Of a stretch of DNA of 64,000 nucleotides, positions 49,823 through 58,352 are shown piece by piece. The stretch is from the NCBI GenBank assembly GCA_045536425.1, contig JAZSNN010000031.1, positions 1 to 64,000 of the forward strand. Reading direction: 5' to 3'. The notes beneath the pieces are model-generated. The model made no database searches. It saw only the letters and a list, made by a program, of their open reading frames with translations, and had not been told where the DNA came from. The number at the start of each line of letters is the position of its first letter. Positions within the stretch are counted from its first letter, which is position 1. Source of the DNA: UBA11540 sp045536425 (GTDB lineage: Bacteria > Bacillota > Clostridia > Oscillospirales > Ruminococcaceae). A program made the position numbers and the translations under genes.

Positions 49823-50182
49823 TTATTTTTGATTGATTTTATTCTCAATTGTAATACAAGAAGAGGTTAACATTCTTTGTATTCTGCCACAGATATTTCT
49901 GTATTTTTTGAAAGTTTCTTCGTCTATTGAAGTGTTTGAATATAAAAGTTTTAACCAACTTTCGGTTTCAACACATTCTTTACGGGCAATTTTGAATTTG
50001 GACAGCATATCGGGTAAACTTTGAGGGTATTGAGCTTCGGTAATATTAGCAAATACACTTGATGAGGATTTTCGAATTTGGAATATTGTATTTGAGTTAT
50101 CTTTGCGTTCTAATGATTTACACAAGGCTTCTATCTCGACCGCTAACTGCTCGGAATATTTAAGCAACGGATTATCCCTCAT
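49823..50182 (-). CDS. S23-type four-helix-bundle protein
   Basis: 119 residues. The core SSSSVFANITEAQYPQSLPDMLSKFKIARKECVETESWLKLL matches the four-helix bundle (23S rRNA intervening-sequence, S23) family exactly. DGR Avd proteins share this fold, but this sequence looks like the stand-alone type. It follows the hairpin array at 50220-50410 on the same strand. The biological role of these proteins is not established. Confidence 0.88.
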   Translation of the reverse strand: MRDNPLLKYSEQLAVEIEALCKSLERKDNSNTIFQIRKSSSSVFANITEAQYPQSLPDMLSKFKIARKECVETESWLKLLYSNTSIDEETFKKYRNICGRIQRMLTSSCITIENKINQK

Positions 50183-50219
50183 ACTCTCACCTCATTGATA
50201 GTATAGCAGAAAACAGTTT

Positions 50220-50410
50220 ATAAATCAAGGCGAAGCCTTGTATGTTATCCGTCGAAGACGGAATGTAATCACACCACAGGTGTGGATGTAATCATTTCGA
50301 AGAAATGTATGTAATCAATCCGAAGAATAATACACCTACGGTGATGCCATACACGCTACGCGTGACTACATACGCCTATCGGCGATTACATACCAATCCT
50401 TCGGATTGGA
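50220..50410. repeat. Array of short hairpins with conserved TATGTAATC linkers
   Basis: About nine small palindromes in 190 bp, each a 4-7-bp stem with a 3-4-base loop, most often GAA or its complement TTC (for example CAAGGC-GAA-GCCTTG, CCGTC-GAA-GACGG, CACGC-TAC-GCGTG, CCAATCC-TTC-GGATTGG). The left units are joined by (T)ATGTAATCA and the right ones by the reverse complement GATTACATA, so the orientation flips near 50325. Stems differ in sequence while linkers are conserved. This is not a CRISPR. It lies upstream of the S23-like gene. Confidence 0.85.
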
Positions 50411-50411
50411 T

Positions 50412-50445
50412 AAAAAATCCCCGTTGCAATGCAACGAGGATTTTT
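50412..50445 (-). terminator. tRNA-Thr terminator
   Basis: On the - strand AAAAAATCCTCGTTGCATTGCAACGGGGATTTTTT forms a long near-perfect stem immediately after the tRNA CCA end, with a run of six T. Confidence 0.9.
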
Positions 50446-50521
<76 letters not shown>

Positions 50522-50599
50522 ATATTAAACTTTGAAAACTCACGAAGTGAATTATACCATTACAAACGAGGTTTGTCAACCTTTTTTCAGCAAAAATTC

Positions 50600-50962
50600 T
50601 CATTTGGAATTTACAAAGTTCTTTATCGCTTCAATAGTGCTGTCGCTGATGTCGTGTTCCATCTTGCAGGCATCTTCGCTGGCAGTCTGTGCATCGACAC
50701 CGAGCTTCACGAGAAAGCTCGTAATGAGGGTGTGGCGGTCGTATATCTTCTTTGCAATCTCTTCGCCCGCATCGGTCAAGGTTAAGTGACCGTCATCATC
50801 TACCACAACGAATCCACCTTGCTTAAGAAGGCTCACTGCTCGGCTGACGCTGGGTTTCGAATAGCCCATATGCTCGCAGACGTCTATAGAGCGCACTGCG
50901 CCGTTTTTGGACAGCACATATATTGTTTCAAGATACATTTCGCCCGATTCCTGCAGATGCAT
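50600..50962 (-). CDS. DtxR/MntR-family metal-dependent regulator
   Basis: 120 residues from the ATG at 50962, with GGAGG seven bases upstream. The winged helix (IDVCEHMGYSKPSVSRAVSLLKQGGFVVVDDDGHLTLT) and metal-binding C-terminus (RHTLITSFLVKLGVDAQTASEDACKMEHDIS) are typical of DtxR/MntR proteins. It is divergent from feoAB, and the operators between them fit an Fe2+-dependent repressor, though Mn2+ cannot be excluded. Confidence 0.92.
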   Translation of the reverse strand: MHLQESGEMYLETIYVLSKNGAVRSIDVCEHMGYSKPSVSRAVSLLKQGGFVVVDDDGHLTLTDAGEEIAKKIYDRHTLITSFLVKLGVDAQTASEDACKMEHDISDSTIEAIKNFVNSK

Positions 50963-51046
50963 ATCAAAGCCTCCTTCTTTCCTATTATAATAAAGCATAG
51001 CACATTTTCATATATATTTCAAGATGGTAAAAATTTGTAAAAAGTA

Positions 51047-51075
51047 TTGACAAAAAAGAAATTGTAATGTATTAT
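51047..51075 (+). promoter_or_regulatory. feoAB promoter
   Basis: TTGACA (51047) and TATTAT (51070) with 17-bp spacing on the + strand. The start site near 51082 falls right at the first operator palindrome, so bound repressor would block transcription. Confidence 0.85.
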
Positions 51076-51083
51076 ATCTTTTG

Positions 51084-51099
51084 GTTAGCGTTGGCTAAC
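51084..51099. promoter_or_regulatory. DtxR-type operator 1
   Basis: GTTAGC-GTTG-GCTAAC, a perfect inverted repeat resembling the DtxR/IdeR iron box half-sites TTAGG/CCTAA. It overlaps the predicted feoAB transcription start. Confidence 0.85.
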
Positions 51100-51117
51100 T
51101 ATATTTTATGCATCGCA

Positions 51118-51133
51118 GTTAGCATAGGCTAAC
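51118..51133. promoter_or_regulatory. DtxR-type operator 2
   Basis: GTTAGC-ATAG-GCTAAC, the same half-sites and spacing as operator 1, 34 bp downstream (about three helical turns) in the feoA leader. Two sites suggest cooperative binding by the divergent regulator. Confidence 0.85.
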
Positions 51134-51151
51134 CGGCAAGGAGACGGTTTG

Positions 51152-51373
51152 ATGAATACTCTGAAAAACACAAAAATCGGTGCTACGGTCAAGGTTGTAA
51201 AGCTTCACGGCGAAGGACCTCTAAGGCGCAGAATTATGGATATGGGAATTACAAAGGGCGTTGAGCTCTACGTGCGCAAGACGGCACCCTTGGGCGACCC
51301 TATTGAGATTAGCGTTCGTGGCTATGAGTTGTCGCTCAGAAAAGCGGATGCCGAAATGATCGAAGTCGAGTAA
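51152..51373 (+). CDS. feoA: Ferrous iron transport protein FeoA
   Basis: 73 residues from the ATG at 51152 with AAGGAG eight bases upstream; a TTG directly before it is also in frame. SH3-like FeoA pattern: LKNTKIGATVKVVKLHGEGPLRRRIMDMGITKGVELYVRK and DPIEISVRGYELSLRKADAEMIEV. It binds FeoB and supports Fe2+ uptake. Confidence 0.95.
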   Translation: MNTLKNTKIGATVKVVKLHGEGPLRRRIMDMGITKGVELYVRKTAPLGDPIEISVRGYELSLRKADAEMIEVE

Positions 51374-51406
51374 TCAAAACAAATCGCCTGAAAGTGAGAG
51401 GACATT

Positions 51407-53602
51407 ATGAATTTGACAATTGCCCTTGCGGGAAATCCTAACAGCGGAAAAACGACGCTTTTTAACGCTTTGACAGGGTCTAACCAATACGTTGGAAACT
51501 GGCCCGGTGTTACGGTCGAAAAAAAGGAAGGAAAGCTCAAAGGTCACGACAACGTTACCGTTACCGACCTTCCCGGCATCTATTCCCTTTCACCGTATTC
51601 GCTCGAAGAGGTCGTTGCGCGTGATTATCTTATAAACGAGCGTCCTGACGTTATTCTAAACATCGTCGACGGAACAAACCTCGAACGAAATCTTTATTTA
51701 ACGACGCAGTTGGCAGAACTCGGCATACCCGTTGTTGTTGCTATAAATATGATGGATGTTGTCAGAAAAAGAGGCGACAAGATTGATTTTGACGCGTTGA
51801 GCCGAGAGTTAGGATGCAAAATCGTCGAAATTTCTGCACTGAAAAGTGACGGCATCATTGAGGCTGCTGAAGCTGCAATTGAAGCGGGAGACAAAGGTAT
51901 TGCGACTCCTATGTACGTCTTCTCGGGAATAGTCGAACACGCACTTGCGCACATTGAAGAAGCGACTGTTCATCATCTCTCCGAACAACAGCAGAGATGG
52001 TATTCGATAAAGATTTTTGAGCGTGACAGCAGAGTTTTGGAGCAGCTTAACATCGACCCTCTGGTGCTTGAACACATTGAAAACGACATTAAAAAGGTAG
52101 AGGCAAAGCTCGATGACGATGCTGAAAGCATTATTATCAACGAGCGTTACGTTTACATAACCGAGTTGATGAAAAAGCATTATAAAAGAAAGAATGCAGG
52201 AAAGCTCTCTGTTTCGGACAAGATTGACCGTATTGTGACAAATCGCATTCTCGCTCTGCCTATCTTTGCAGGTATAATGTTTTTGATATACGCGATTGCG
52301 ATGGGAAATTTCCCGTTTTCCATCGGAACACTGGGTACAAATTGGGCAAACGACGTTTTGTTTGGCGAATGGGTCCCCGCCCTTTTTGACAGTTTTCTTC
52401 TCGGTGCTGACGGAACACCTATTATCGCACAGTGGCTATACGACTTGATAATGAACGGCATTGTTGCAGGTGTCGGTTCGGTTCTCGGTTTTGTACCGCA
52501 GATTATGGTCTTGTATCTCTTGTTGTCAGTTCTCGAGGACTGCGGATATATGTCTAGGGTAGCGTTCATTATGGATAAAATTTTCCGCAAGTTTGGTCTT
52601 TCGGGAAAGAGCTTTATACCGCTCCTTGTCGCTACGGGCTGTGGTGTTCCGGGAATTATGTCCAGCCGTACAATCGAGCAGGAGCACGACAGAAGAATGA
52701 CCATTATGACAACGGGATTTATTCCCTGCAGCGCAAAGATGCCTATCATTGGACTTTTCGCGGGAGCGATTTTTGGTAACTCCGCTTGGGTTGCCGTTTC
52801 GGCTTTCTTCATTGGAATTGGCGCTGTTGTCGTTTCGGGAATTATACTCAAAAAGTTCAAGGCTTTTGCAGGAAAGCCCGCACCGTTTGTTATGGAGCTT
52901 CCTGCATATCACGCTCCCGTACCTTCTAACATCTTGAGGTCAACTTGGGAACGCGGTTGGGATTTTATAAAGCGTGCCGGAACAGTAATTTTGCTTTCTG
53001 CAATTGTACTTTGGTTCTTGCGCGGATATGGTTTTGTTGACGGTGTATTCGGCGCTGTGGAAAGTGACGGTCAGTCGCTTCTTGCTATGATTGGCAAGAG
53101 CATCAGTTGGATATTCTATCCTCTCGGTTGGACGGGTGATATGGCGTGGAAATCTGCTGTTGCCACCATCACAGGTCTTATAGCAAAGGAAGAGGTTGTA
53201 CTCACCTTCGGACAGCTTTATCAGCACGCTGGTGAGGTTAGTGAAGCAGGTGAAGAAATCTGGACACTCGTTGCAAAGGATTTTGGTGCTATAACCGCGT
53301 ATAGCTTTATGATATTCAATCTCCTTTGTGCTCCCTGCTTTGCGGCTATAGGCGCAATAAGGCGCGAGATGAACAACTGGAAATGGACAGCGTTTACTAT
53401 CACCTATATGTGCGTATTTGCATATTCAATTTCGATGATTGTATATCAGATTGGCGGACTGTTTACAGGAGAAGCGGTGTTTAACTTCTTCACCCTCGTT
53501 GCAGTGGCAATTCTTCTGATCATCGGATATCTGCTGTTCCGCAAGAACAAATACACCCCTACCCATTTCGTTTCCAATAAAAAAGAAGAGGTAAAGATAT
53601 GA
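51407..53602 (+). CDS. feoB: Ferrous iron transporter FeoB
   Basis: 731 residues. The N-terminal G domain has G1 (GNPNSGKTTLFN), G3 (VTDLPGIYSL) and G4 (INMMD) motifs. The membrane domain has two Gate segments (MVLYLLLSVLEDCGYMSRVAF; LLVATGCGVPGIMSSRTI) and about ten transmembrane helices. It imports Fe2+ using GTP hydrolysis. The start follows GAAAGTGAGAGG at 51389-51400. Confidence 0.97.
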   Translation: MNLTIALAGNPNSGKTTLFNALTGSNQYVGNWPGVTVEKKEGKLKGHDNVTVTDLPGIYSLSPYSLEEVVARDYLINERPDVILNIVDGTNLERNLYLTTQLAELGIPVVVAINMMDVVRKRGDKIDFDALSRELGCKIVEISALKSDGIIEAAEAAIEAGDKGIATPMYVFSGIVEHALAHIEEATVHHLSEQQQRWYSIKIFERDSRVLEQLNIDPLVLEHIENDIKKVEAKLDDDAESIIINERYVYITELMKKHYKRKNAGKLSVSDKIDRIVTNRILALPIFAGIMFLIYAIAMGNFPFSIGTLGTNWANDVLFGEWVPALFDSFLLGADGTPIIAQWLYDLIMNGIVAGVGSVLGFVPQIMVLYLLLSVLEDCGYMSRVAFIMDKIFRKFGLSGKSFIPLLVATGCGVPGIMSSRTIEQEHDRRMTIMTTGFIPCSAKMPIIGLFAGAIFGNSAWVAVSAFFIGIGAVVVSGIILKKFKAFAGKPAPFVMELPAYHAPVPSNILRSTWERGWDFIKRAGTVILLSAIVLWFLRGYGFVDGVFGAVESDGQSLLAMIGKSISWIFYPLGWTGDMAWKSAVATITGLIAKEEVVLTFGQLYQHAGEVSEAGEEIWTLVAKDFGAITAYSFMIFNLLCAPCFAAIGAIRREMNNWKWTAFTITYMCVFAYSISMIVYQIGGLFTGEAVFNFFTLVAVAILLIIGYLLFRKNKYTPTHFVSNKKEEVKI

Positions 53603-53754
53603 ATTGGCCTAGTATTATAACCGCTTCGATTATAGTTATCATCTGTGTGGCTATAATCGTAAACGGCATTATCAAAAAGAAAAAGGGCAAAAGCTCTTGT
53701 GGCGGCTCTTGTTGCGGTTGTGCCTTTAACGAAAGCTGTCACCCTAAAAAATAA
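53599..53754 (+). CDS. FeoB-associated Cys-rich membrane protein
   Basis: 51 residues, starting at the ATG that overlaps the feoB stop (ATGA). One N-terminal transmembrane helix (IITASIIVIICVAIIVNGII), a Lys-rich turn and a Cys-rich tail (CGGSCCGCAFNESCHP). This is the typical FeoB-associated small protein (FeoC-like position). It is probably a metal chaperone or structural partner of FeoB. Confidence 0.9.
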   Translation: MNWPSIITASIIVIICVAIIVNGIIKKKKGKSSCGGSCCGCAFNESCHPKK

Positions 53755-53790
53755 ACACATTTCAAGATATTTTGTTTCACAAACAGCAAA

Positions 53791-53820
53791 ACGAGCCCTG
53801 TCTTCAGGACTCGTTTTTTG
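53791..53820 (+). terminator. feo operon terminator
   Basis: ACGAG(C)CCTG-TCTT-CAGGACTCGT followed by TTTTTT, downstream of the Cys-rich Feo protein. Confidence 0.88.
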
Positions 53821-53825
53821 CGCAT

Positions 53826-53854
53826 AAAAAAGCGGTCTCAAAAGAGACCGCTTT
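53826..53854 (-). terminator. ftsZ terminator
   Basis: AAAAGCGGTCTC-TTTT-GAGACCGC with a T run on the - strand, just after the ftsZ stop. The stem is symmetric and may also work on the + strand. Confidence 0.88.
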
Positions 53855-53859
53855 TGGTT

Positions 53860-54906
53860 TTAGTTTTTGAAGATGCTGAGGATATCGCTATCGTCGAAGG
53901 AGGTCTGCTTGTTGTTTTCGCTTCCCCAAGAAATTTTTCCTTCGCTTGCAAAGCCTGTTGCGACAACGGTAATCTTCATCTCATCCTGCATATTGTCATC
54001 GAACGCAGCACCCCAAATGATAGTTGCGTCGGGATGTGCAGCATTTGTTATCATTTCGCAGGCACATTCAATCTCATCAAGTCCGATGTCGGGAGAGGAT
54101 GTGATGTTTATGATAACGCCCTTTGCGCCGTTGATAGAGGTCTCGAGAAGAGGACTGCAGATAGCCTCTTTTGCGGCCTGTTCAGCCTTGTCCTTACCGC
54201 TTGCACAACCAATGCCCATATGAGCGTAACCTGCATCCTTCATAACCGAAGTTACGTCAGCAAAGTCGAGGTTTACAAGACCGGGAAGATTTATAAGGTC
54301 AGAGATACTCTGAACACCGAGTGCAAGAACGTTGTCTGCCGCGATAAACGCATTTGCGAGAGTTATCTTCTGCTCGGAGATGAGCTTTAGACGCTCGTTG
54401 GGGATAACGATGAGAGAGTCAACGTGCTGTCTGAGCTCTTCGATACCCATCTCAGCCTGTTCCATTCTCTTCTTTCCTTCGAAGCCGAAAGGCTTTGTGA
54501 CGATACCTACTGTGAGGATGCCCATTTCCTTTGCAATCTGAGCAATAACGGGAGCAGCACCTGTTCCTGTTCCTCCGCCCATACCGGCAGCAATGAAGAC
54601 CATCTGTGCACCCTTGAGTGCTTCGCAGATTTCCTCACGGCTCTCTTCAGCGGATTTCTGTCCTATTTCAGGATGTCCGCCTGCGCCTGTGCCTCTGGTG
54701 AGCTTATCACCTATCTGTATTCTCTGTGCTGTCTTGGAGCGGACAAGTGCCTGACGGTCTGTGTTCACGCTCATAAGCTCAACACTCTGTATGCTATTGT
54801 TAACCATACGGTTTACGGCATTTCCGCCGCCACCGCCAACACCTATTACCTTTATAGAAACCGGAGCTTTGTCAAATTCGTTATCAATCTCAAAATTTAT
54901 TGGCAT
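53860..54906 (-). CDS. ftsZ: Cell division GTPase FtsZ
   Basis: 348 residues from the ATG at 54906, with GGGAGTG upstream; an open frame to 54939 has no good site. The tubulin signature GGGTGTGAAP is present, as are IKVIGVGGGGGNAVNRM and NTDRQALVRS. The C-terminal conserved peptide is DDSDILSIF. It polymerises into the division ring. It is the last gene of the dcw cluster here. Confidence 0.97.
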   Translation of the reverse strand: MPINFEIDNEFDKAPVSIKVIGVGGGGGNAVNRMVNNSIQSVELMSVNTDRQALVRSKTAQRIQIGDKLTRGTGAGGHPEIGQKSAEESREEICEALKGAQMVFIAAGMGGGTGTGAAPVIAQIAKEMGILTVGIVTKPFGFEGKKRMEQAEMGIEELRQHVDSLIVIPNERLKLISEQKITLANAFIAADNVLALGVQSISDLINLPGLVNLDFADVTSVMKDAGYAHMGIGCASGKDKAEQAAKEAICSPLLETSINGAKGVIINITSSPDIGLDEIECACEMITNAAHPDATIIWGAAFDDNMQDEMKITVVATGFASEGKISWGSENNKQTSFDDSDILSIFKN

Positions 54907-55021
54907 CGGCTTTTTCACTCCCACACAAATTTTTGACATATTTATAATAATATCATAACAGAAAGGCGCGGGAATTTCAACATCTTTTTATTCAAATTGG
55001 GTAATTTTTTTGCTTTTTTAC

Positions 55022-55900
55022 TCAATTTGACGACGCATCCGATACATCAGCCGACTCTTCTGACGAGTCGGAGGAAGAAAAGTCCTCTCTTATTGGTGAA
55101 AATACTGCATTTGGCGTTGTGTGACAGTATGATACGTCGAGTGTTCCGCGTTCGTATGATTTTATACTTTTCTCGAGAATTTCCTTCGCGTATTTCATTT
55201 TATATTCGAGCTCGGTACGGGTTCCAAACTCTATATCTATTCGGTTTTCATAGTTTATAACTATATCAAGAACATCCTCAACGTTTATCTCGGTGATATT
55301 GGTTATTCCCGTTTTTTCTATCGCGGAAAAAATTTCTTCGAGCACCGAAAGCTGTTCATCTCCATCGGTATCAAGCTTTCGACCTATCATATCATCGGCG
55401 ATAGAAAGACCGGTGACGGTATACATATCCTCGGGGTCCTCAGAAAGCTTTTCGAGTATCGTTCCGCCTCTGCTGACAAGATAATAGCCGTCTTCGGTCG
55501 TGAGGGTGCAGAATGGTTCTGCTTCACGAACTACTATCTGTGCTGTTCCTGTAAATATGTTCTTTTTTACGCGCACGTCTTCGATGTAGACAAACTCTTC
55601 TTTGAGAGCTTCGCCAACCTGAGAGGTGTTGAGCATAATCAGGTTCTCGCCCATAATTATACCGCTTTTTTCTACAATCGAATCTTCGTCGTAGCGGGTG
55701 TTTCCCGTTATTGTTACGGTTTGAGTTTTGAAGAAAACTGTGAGTGAAAGAGTGGTCATAGCAACAAGAACGAAGAACACAAGCAGTACGACAAGTCGCT
55801 TGGTTCGACGCTTTCTGCGTCTTTTGAGCTTACGACTTCGCATTAGCTGTGCTGAGCTTCGGTCAATATAAAGCTGTCTGCTTCGATTTTTCACCCGCAA
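55022..55900 (-). CDS. ftsQ: Cell division protein FtsQ/DivIB
   Basis: 292 residues. A very basic N-terminus (RSRKLKRRRKRRTKR), one transmembrane helix (LVVLLVFFVLVAMTTLSLTVFF), a POTRA domain (QTVTITGNTRYDEDSIVEKSGI) and a FtsQ/DivIB beta domain follow, ending in a Ser/Asp-rich tail. It links the divisome to septal peptidoglycan synthesis. It overlaps murA. Confidence 0.92.
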   Translation of the reverse strand: MRVKNRSRQLYIDRSSAQLMRSRKLKRRRKRRTKRLVVLLVFFVLVAMTTLSLTVFFKTQTVTITGNTRYDEDSIVEKSGIIMGENLIMLNTSQVGEALKEEFVYIEDVRVKKNIFTGTAQIVVREAEPFCTLTTEDGYYLVSRGGTILEKLSEDPEDMYTVTGLSIADDMIGRKLDTDGDEQLSVLEEIFSAIEKTGITNITEINVEDVLDIVINYENRIDIEFGTRTELEYKMKYAKEILEKSIKSYERGTLDVSYCHTTPNAVFSPIREDFSSSDSSEESADVSDASSN

Positions 55901-57156
55901 TTTCCTTTCCTTTTTATTGATGCGCCAAGTGCGCTGAGTTTATCCTCAAATTTTTCGTATCCTCTTGCTATATGATGTATCTTCCCTATCGTCGTTGTAC
56001 CCTCGGCATTAAGTGCCGCAATGCACAAAGCTGCTCCCGAACGAAGATCGGTGGATTCCACGCTTGCTCCGTGCAGTCTTTCAACACCCTGCACTACTGC
56101 TACTCTGGAATTTATCTGTATATCTGCGCCCATTCTGACAAGTTCATAGGCGTGTTTATAGCGGTTTTCAAATATATTCTCAACAAACACACTCGTGCCG
56201 TCGGAAACGGTAGTTATTGCCATTACTGCCGCTTGTGCATCGGTTGGAAAACCCGGATGCGGCATTGTGACAAGGCTTTTCAGTTTTTTGGGTCTTTGGT
56301 TCATCGCGATATACAGTTCGGTATCGGTGTGCCGCATTTTGCAACCCAACTCCTCAAAGGCGGGAATCACAGAGCGAAGGTCTGCCGTTCTCACCTCTTG
56401 TAAAAGCACGTCACCGCGTGTCAGGAGAGTTGCCGCCATAAAGGTTGCGGCTTCGATTCTATCAGGCATTATTGAATATGTACAGCCGTGAAGCTTTTGG
56501 ACACCTTCGACGGTAACGGTAGAGTTGCCCGCGTTGTATATCTTAGCACCGCAGGCATTTAGAAAGCCCGCGAGGTCTATTATTTCGGGTTCCTTTGCGG
56601 CATTGTATATCTCTGTAGTGCCTTTTGCACAAACTGCCGCAAGAAGTATGTTTTCGGTAGCACCCACGCTAGGAAAACGAAGTGATATCTTTGAGCCTAC
56701 AAGTCCTTTTTCGGCACTGCATTCCAAAATTCCACACTCGTTTTTCACCGTGACACCCATTCTTTCAAGCGCCGACAGATGAAGGTCGATAGGGCGCGGC
56801 CCAAGTTCACAACCGCCCGGCATCGAAAGCCTTGCGCGGTTGTATCTCGAGAGAAGCGCACCAAGAAAGATGATTGACGAGCGCATTTCTCGCATTAACT
56901 GTTCGGGTATCTCCACAAAATCCGCGTCGCGCGAATTTACCGTCAGCGTATCGCCCTCGCGGTAAACCTTACACCCTAAAAGTTTGAGAATATTTACAGT
57001 GGCGCAGACGTCGGAAAGCTCGGGACAGTTTTTTATGCAAACCTCATCTCCTGCAACAAGCGATGCCGCAAGGATGGGAAGTGCGCTGTTTTTCGCCCCG
57101 CTTATTCTGACCGTTCCCGAGAGTCTATTTCCGCCAACTACTGTGTATTCTGCCAT
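55891..57156 (-). CDS. murA: UDP-N-acetylglucosamine 1-carboxyvinyltransferase MurA
   Basis: 421 residues. The EPT fold is clear: GGNRLSGTVRISGAKNSALPILAASL, MPGGCELGPRPIDLHL and TMPHPGFPTDAQAAVMAI. The loop that holds the catalytic Cys in fosfomycin-sensitive enzymes is the segment around PGGCELGPRP, where the Cys is present. It makes the first committed step of peptidoglycan synthesis. Confidence 0.97.
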   Translation of the reverse strand: MAEYTVVGGNRLSGTVRISGAKNSALPILAASLVAGDEVCIKNCPELSDVCATVNILKLLGCKVYREGDTLTVNSRDADFVEIPEQLMREMRSSIIFLGALLSRYNRARLSMPGGCELGPRPIDLHLSALERMGVTVKNECGILECSAEKGLVGSKISLRFPSVGATENILLAAVCAKGTTEIYNAAKEPEIIDLAGFLNACGAKIYNAGNSTVTVEGVQKLHGCTYSIMPDRIEAATFMAATLLTRGDVLLQEVRTADLRSVIPAFEELGCKMRHTDTELYIAMNQRPKKLKSLVTMPHPGFPTDAQAAVMAITTVSDGTSVFVENIFENRYKHAYELVRMGADIQINSRVAVVQGVERLHGASVESTDLRSGAALCIAALNAEGTTTIGKIHHIARGYEKFEDKLSALGASIKRKGNCG

Positions 57157-57212
57157 TGATACCCATCCTCTGCATAGTGATGCTACATACTATGCCATAG
57201 AGGGTATTTTTG

Positions 57213-58334
57213 TCATTTTTGGGCCAAAACCTTTACAATTTCAGCGTATATCCTATCCGCAGAGTCAACAACTGCGAGTTTCGACGCATTTATACCAAGC
57301 TTAGAAAGAGTTTCTTTGTCCTTTGTTAGTTCCTCAAAGGTTTTGTTTAGCTTCTCGCCTGTGAGTTCCTTTTCCTCTATCACAACAGCCGCACCTGCGT
57401 TTGCAAGTACCATCGCATTGTGATACTGATGATTCTCAGCAACGTTTGGAGAAGGAATGAGTATCGACGCTTTTCCTGCCGCTTCGATTTCGCTGAGTGT
57501 TATTGCGCCAGCGCGACATATCATTATATCAGCCGCCGCAATACATTCGGGCATATCGTCGATATACTCGCGTATATCCAACGAGGGAGATTTTCTATCC
57601 ACAGCGAGTTTATCCAATAATTTCGGAAAGCTCTCTTTTTCATATGAGCCCGTTGCGTGTATGTGATAGAATCCGTCGTTTTGCGTGTGCTCTTTCATAA
57701 GCTCGGCAACGGCTTCGTTTACCCTTGCAGCTCCAAGGCTTCCGCCAAAGGAAAGCACACATATTTTGTCGCCTATCGAGAGCTTTTCTCGGGCATTTTT
57801 TCTGTTTGCCGTGAGAATAGTGTCGCGTATGGGATTACCTACTGTGACGTGCGGGCAGGATTTATCGAGATATTTTGCCGCTGCCTCTACCGCGAGAAGC
57901 GCCACATCAACTCTGGGAGAAAGCAACTTTGTGGTGACACCTGCAAAGGCATTCTGCTCGTGAATTACGGTTTTTATGCCCATTCTTGATGCCTGCAAAA
58001 CAATAGGCCCGCTGACATATCCGCCCGTTCCGATTACCACGTCGGGCTTGAAATCACGGATGATTTTTCTTGCTCTGAACTGTGAAGTCAAGAGGCATTT
58101 TACGGCAAGGATATTGTTTTTGAGGTTTCTAAAGCTAAACTGTCTTTGAAATCCTCGCACCTCTATAGGCGTGAAATCAAACCCTGCGTTTACGACAAGG
58201 CGGGATTCCATACCTCTTTTTGTCCCCGCAAAGAGAATCTCTGCGTCGGGATTTTCGCTCTTTATTTTGTTTGCTATCGCGATGGCGGGGTTTATGTGTC
58301 CTGCTGTTCCGCCCCCTGCTATCAGTGCTCTCAT
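57213..58334 (-). CDS. murG: MurG glycosyltransferase
   Basis: 373 residues. Start RALIAGGGTAGHINPAIAIANKI is the MurG G-loop; later GTGGYVSGPIVLQA, HEQNAFAGVTTKLLS and the C-terminal ICRAGAITLSEIEAAGKASILIPSP. It adds GlcNAc to lipid I at the inner membrane face, making lipid II. Confidence 0.97.
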   Translation of the reverse strand: MRALIAGGGTAGHINPAIAIANKIKSENPDAEILFAGTKRGMESRLVVNAGFDFTPIEVRGFQRQFSFRNLKNNILAVKCLLTSQFRARKIIRDFKPDVVIGTGGYVSGPIVLQASRMGIKTVIHEQNAFAGVTTKLLSPRVDVALLAVEAAAKYLDKSCPHVTVGNPIRDTILTANRKNAREKLSIGDKICVLSFGGSLGAARVNEAVAELMKEHTQNDGFYHIHATGSYEKESFPKLLDKLAVDRKSPSLDIREYIDDMPECIAAADIMICRAGAITLSEIEAAGKASILIPSPNVAENHQYHNAMVLANAGAAVVIEEKELTGEKLNKTFEELTKDKETLSKLGINASKLAVVDSADRIYAEIVKVLAQK

Positions 58335-58352
58335 ACGGCACCGCCTTTCAGG

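Noticed and set aside
49823..50182. Avd accessory gene of the prophage DGR
   Set aside because: It matches the stand-alone S23 type, lies 12 kb away in host DNA, and has its own neighbourhood. Kept only as a speculative link.
50220..50410. CRISPR array
   Set aside because: The conserved elements are 9-10-bp linkers, not 25-40-bp repeats; the variable parts are palindromes rather than spacers; no cas genes are nearby.
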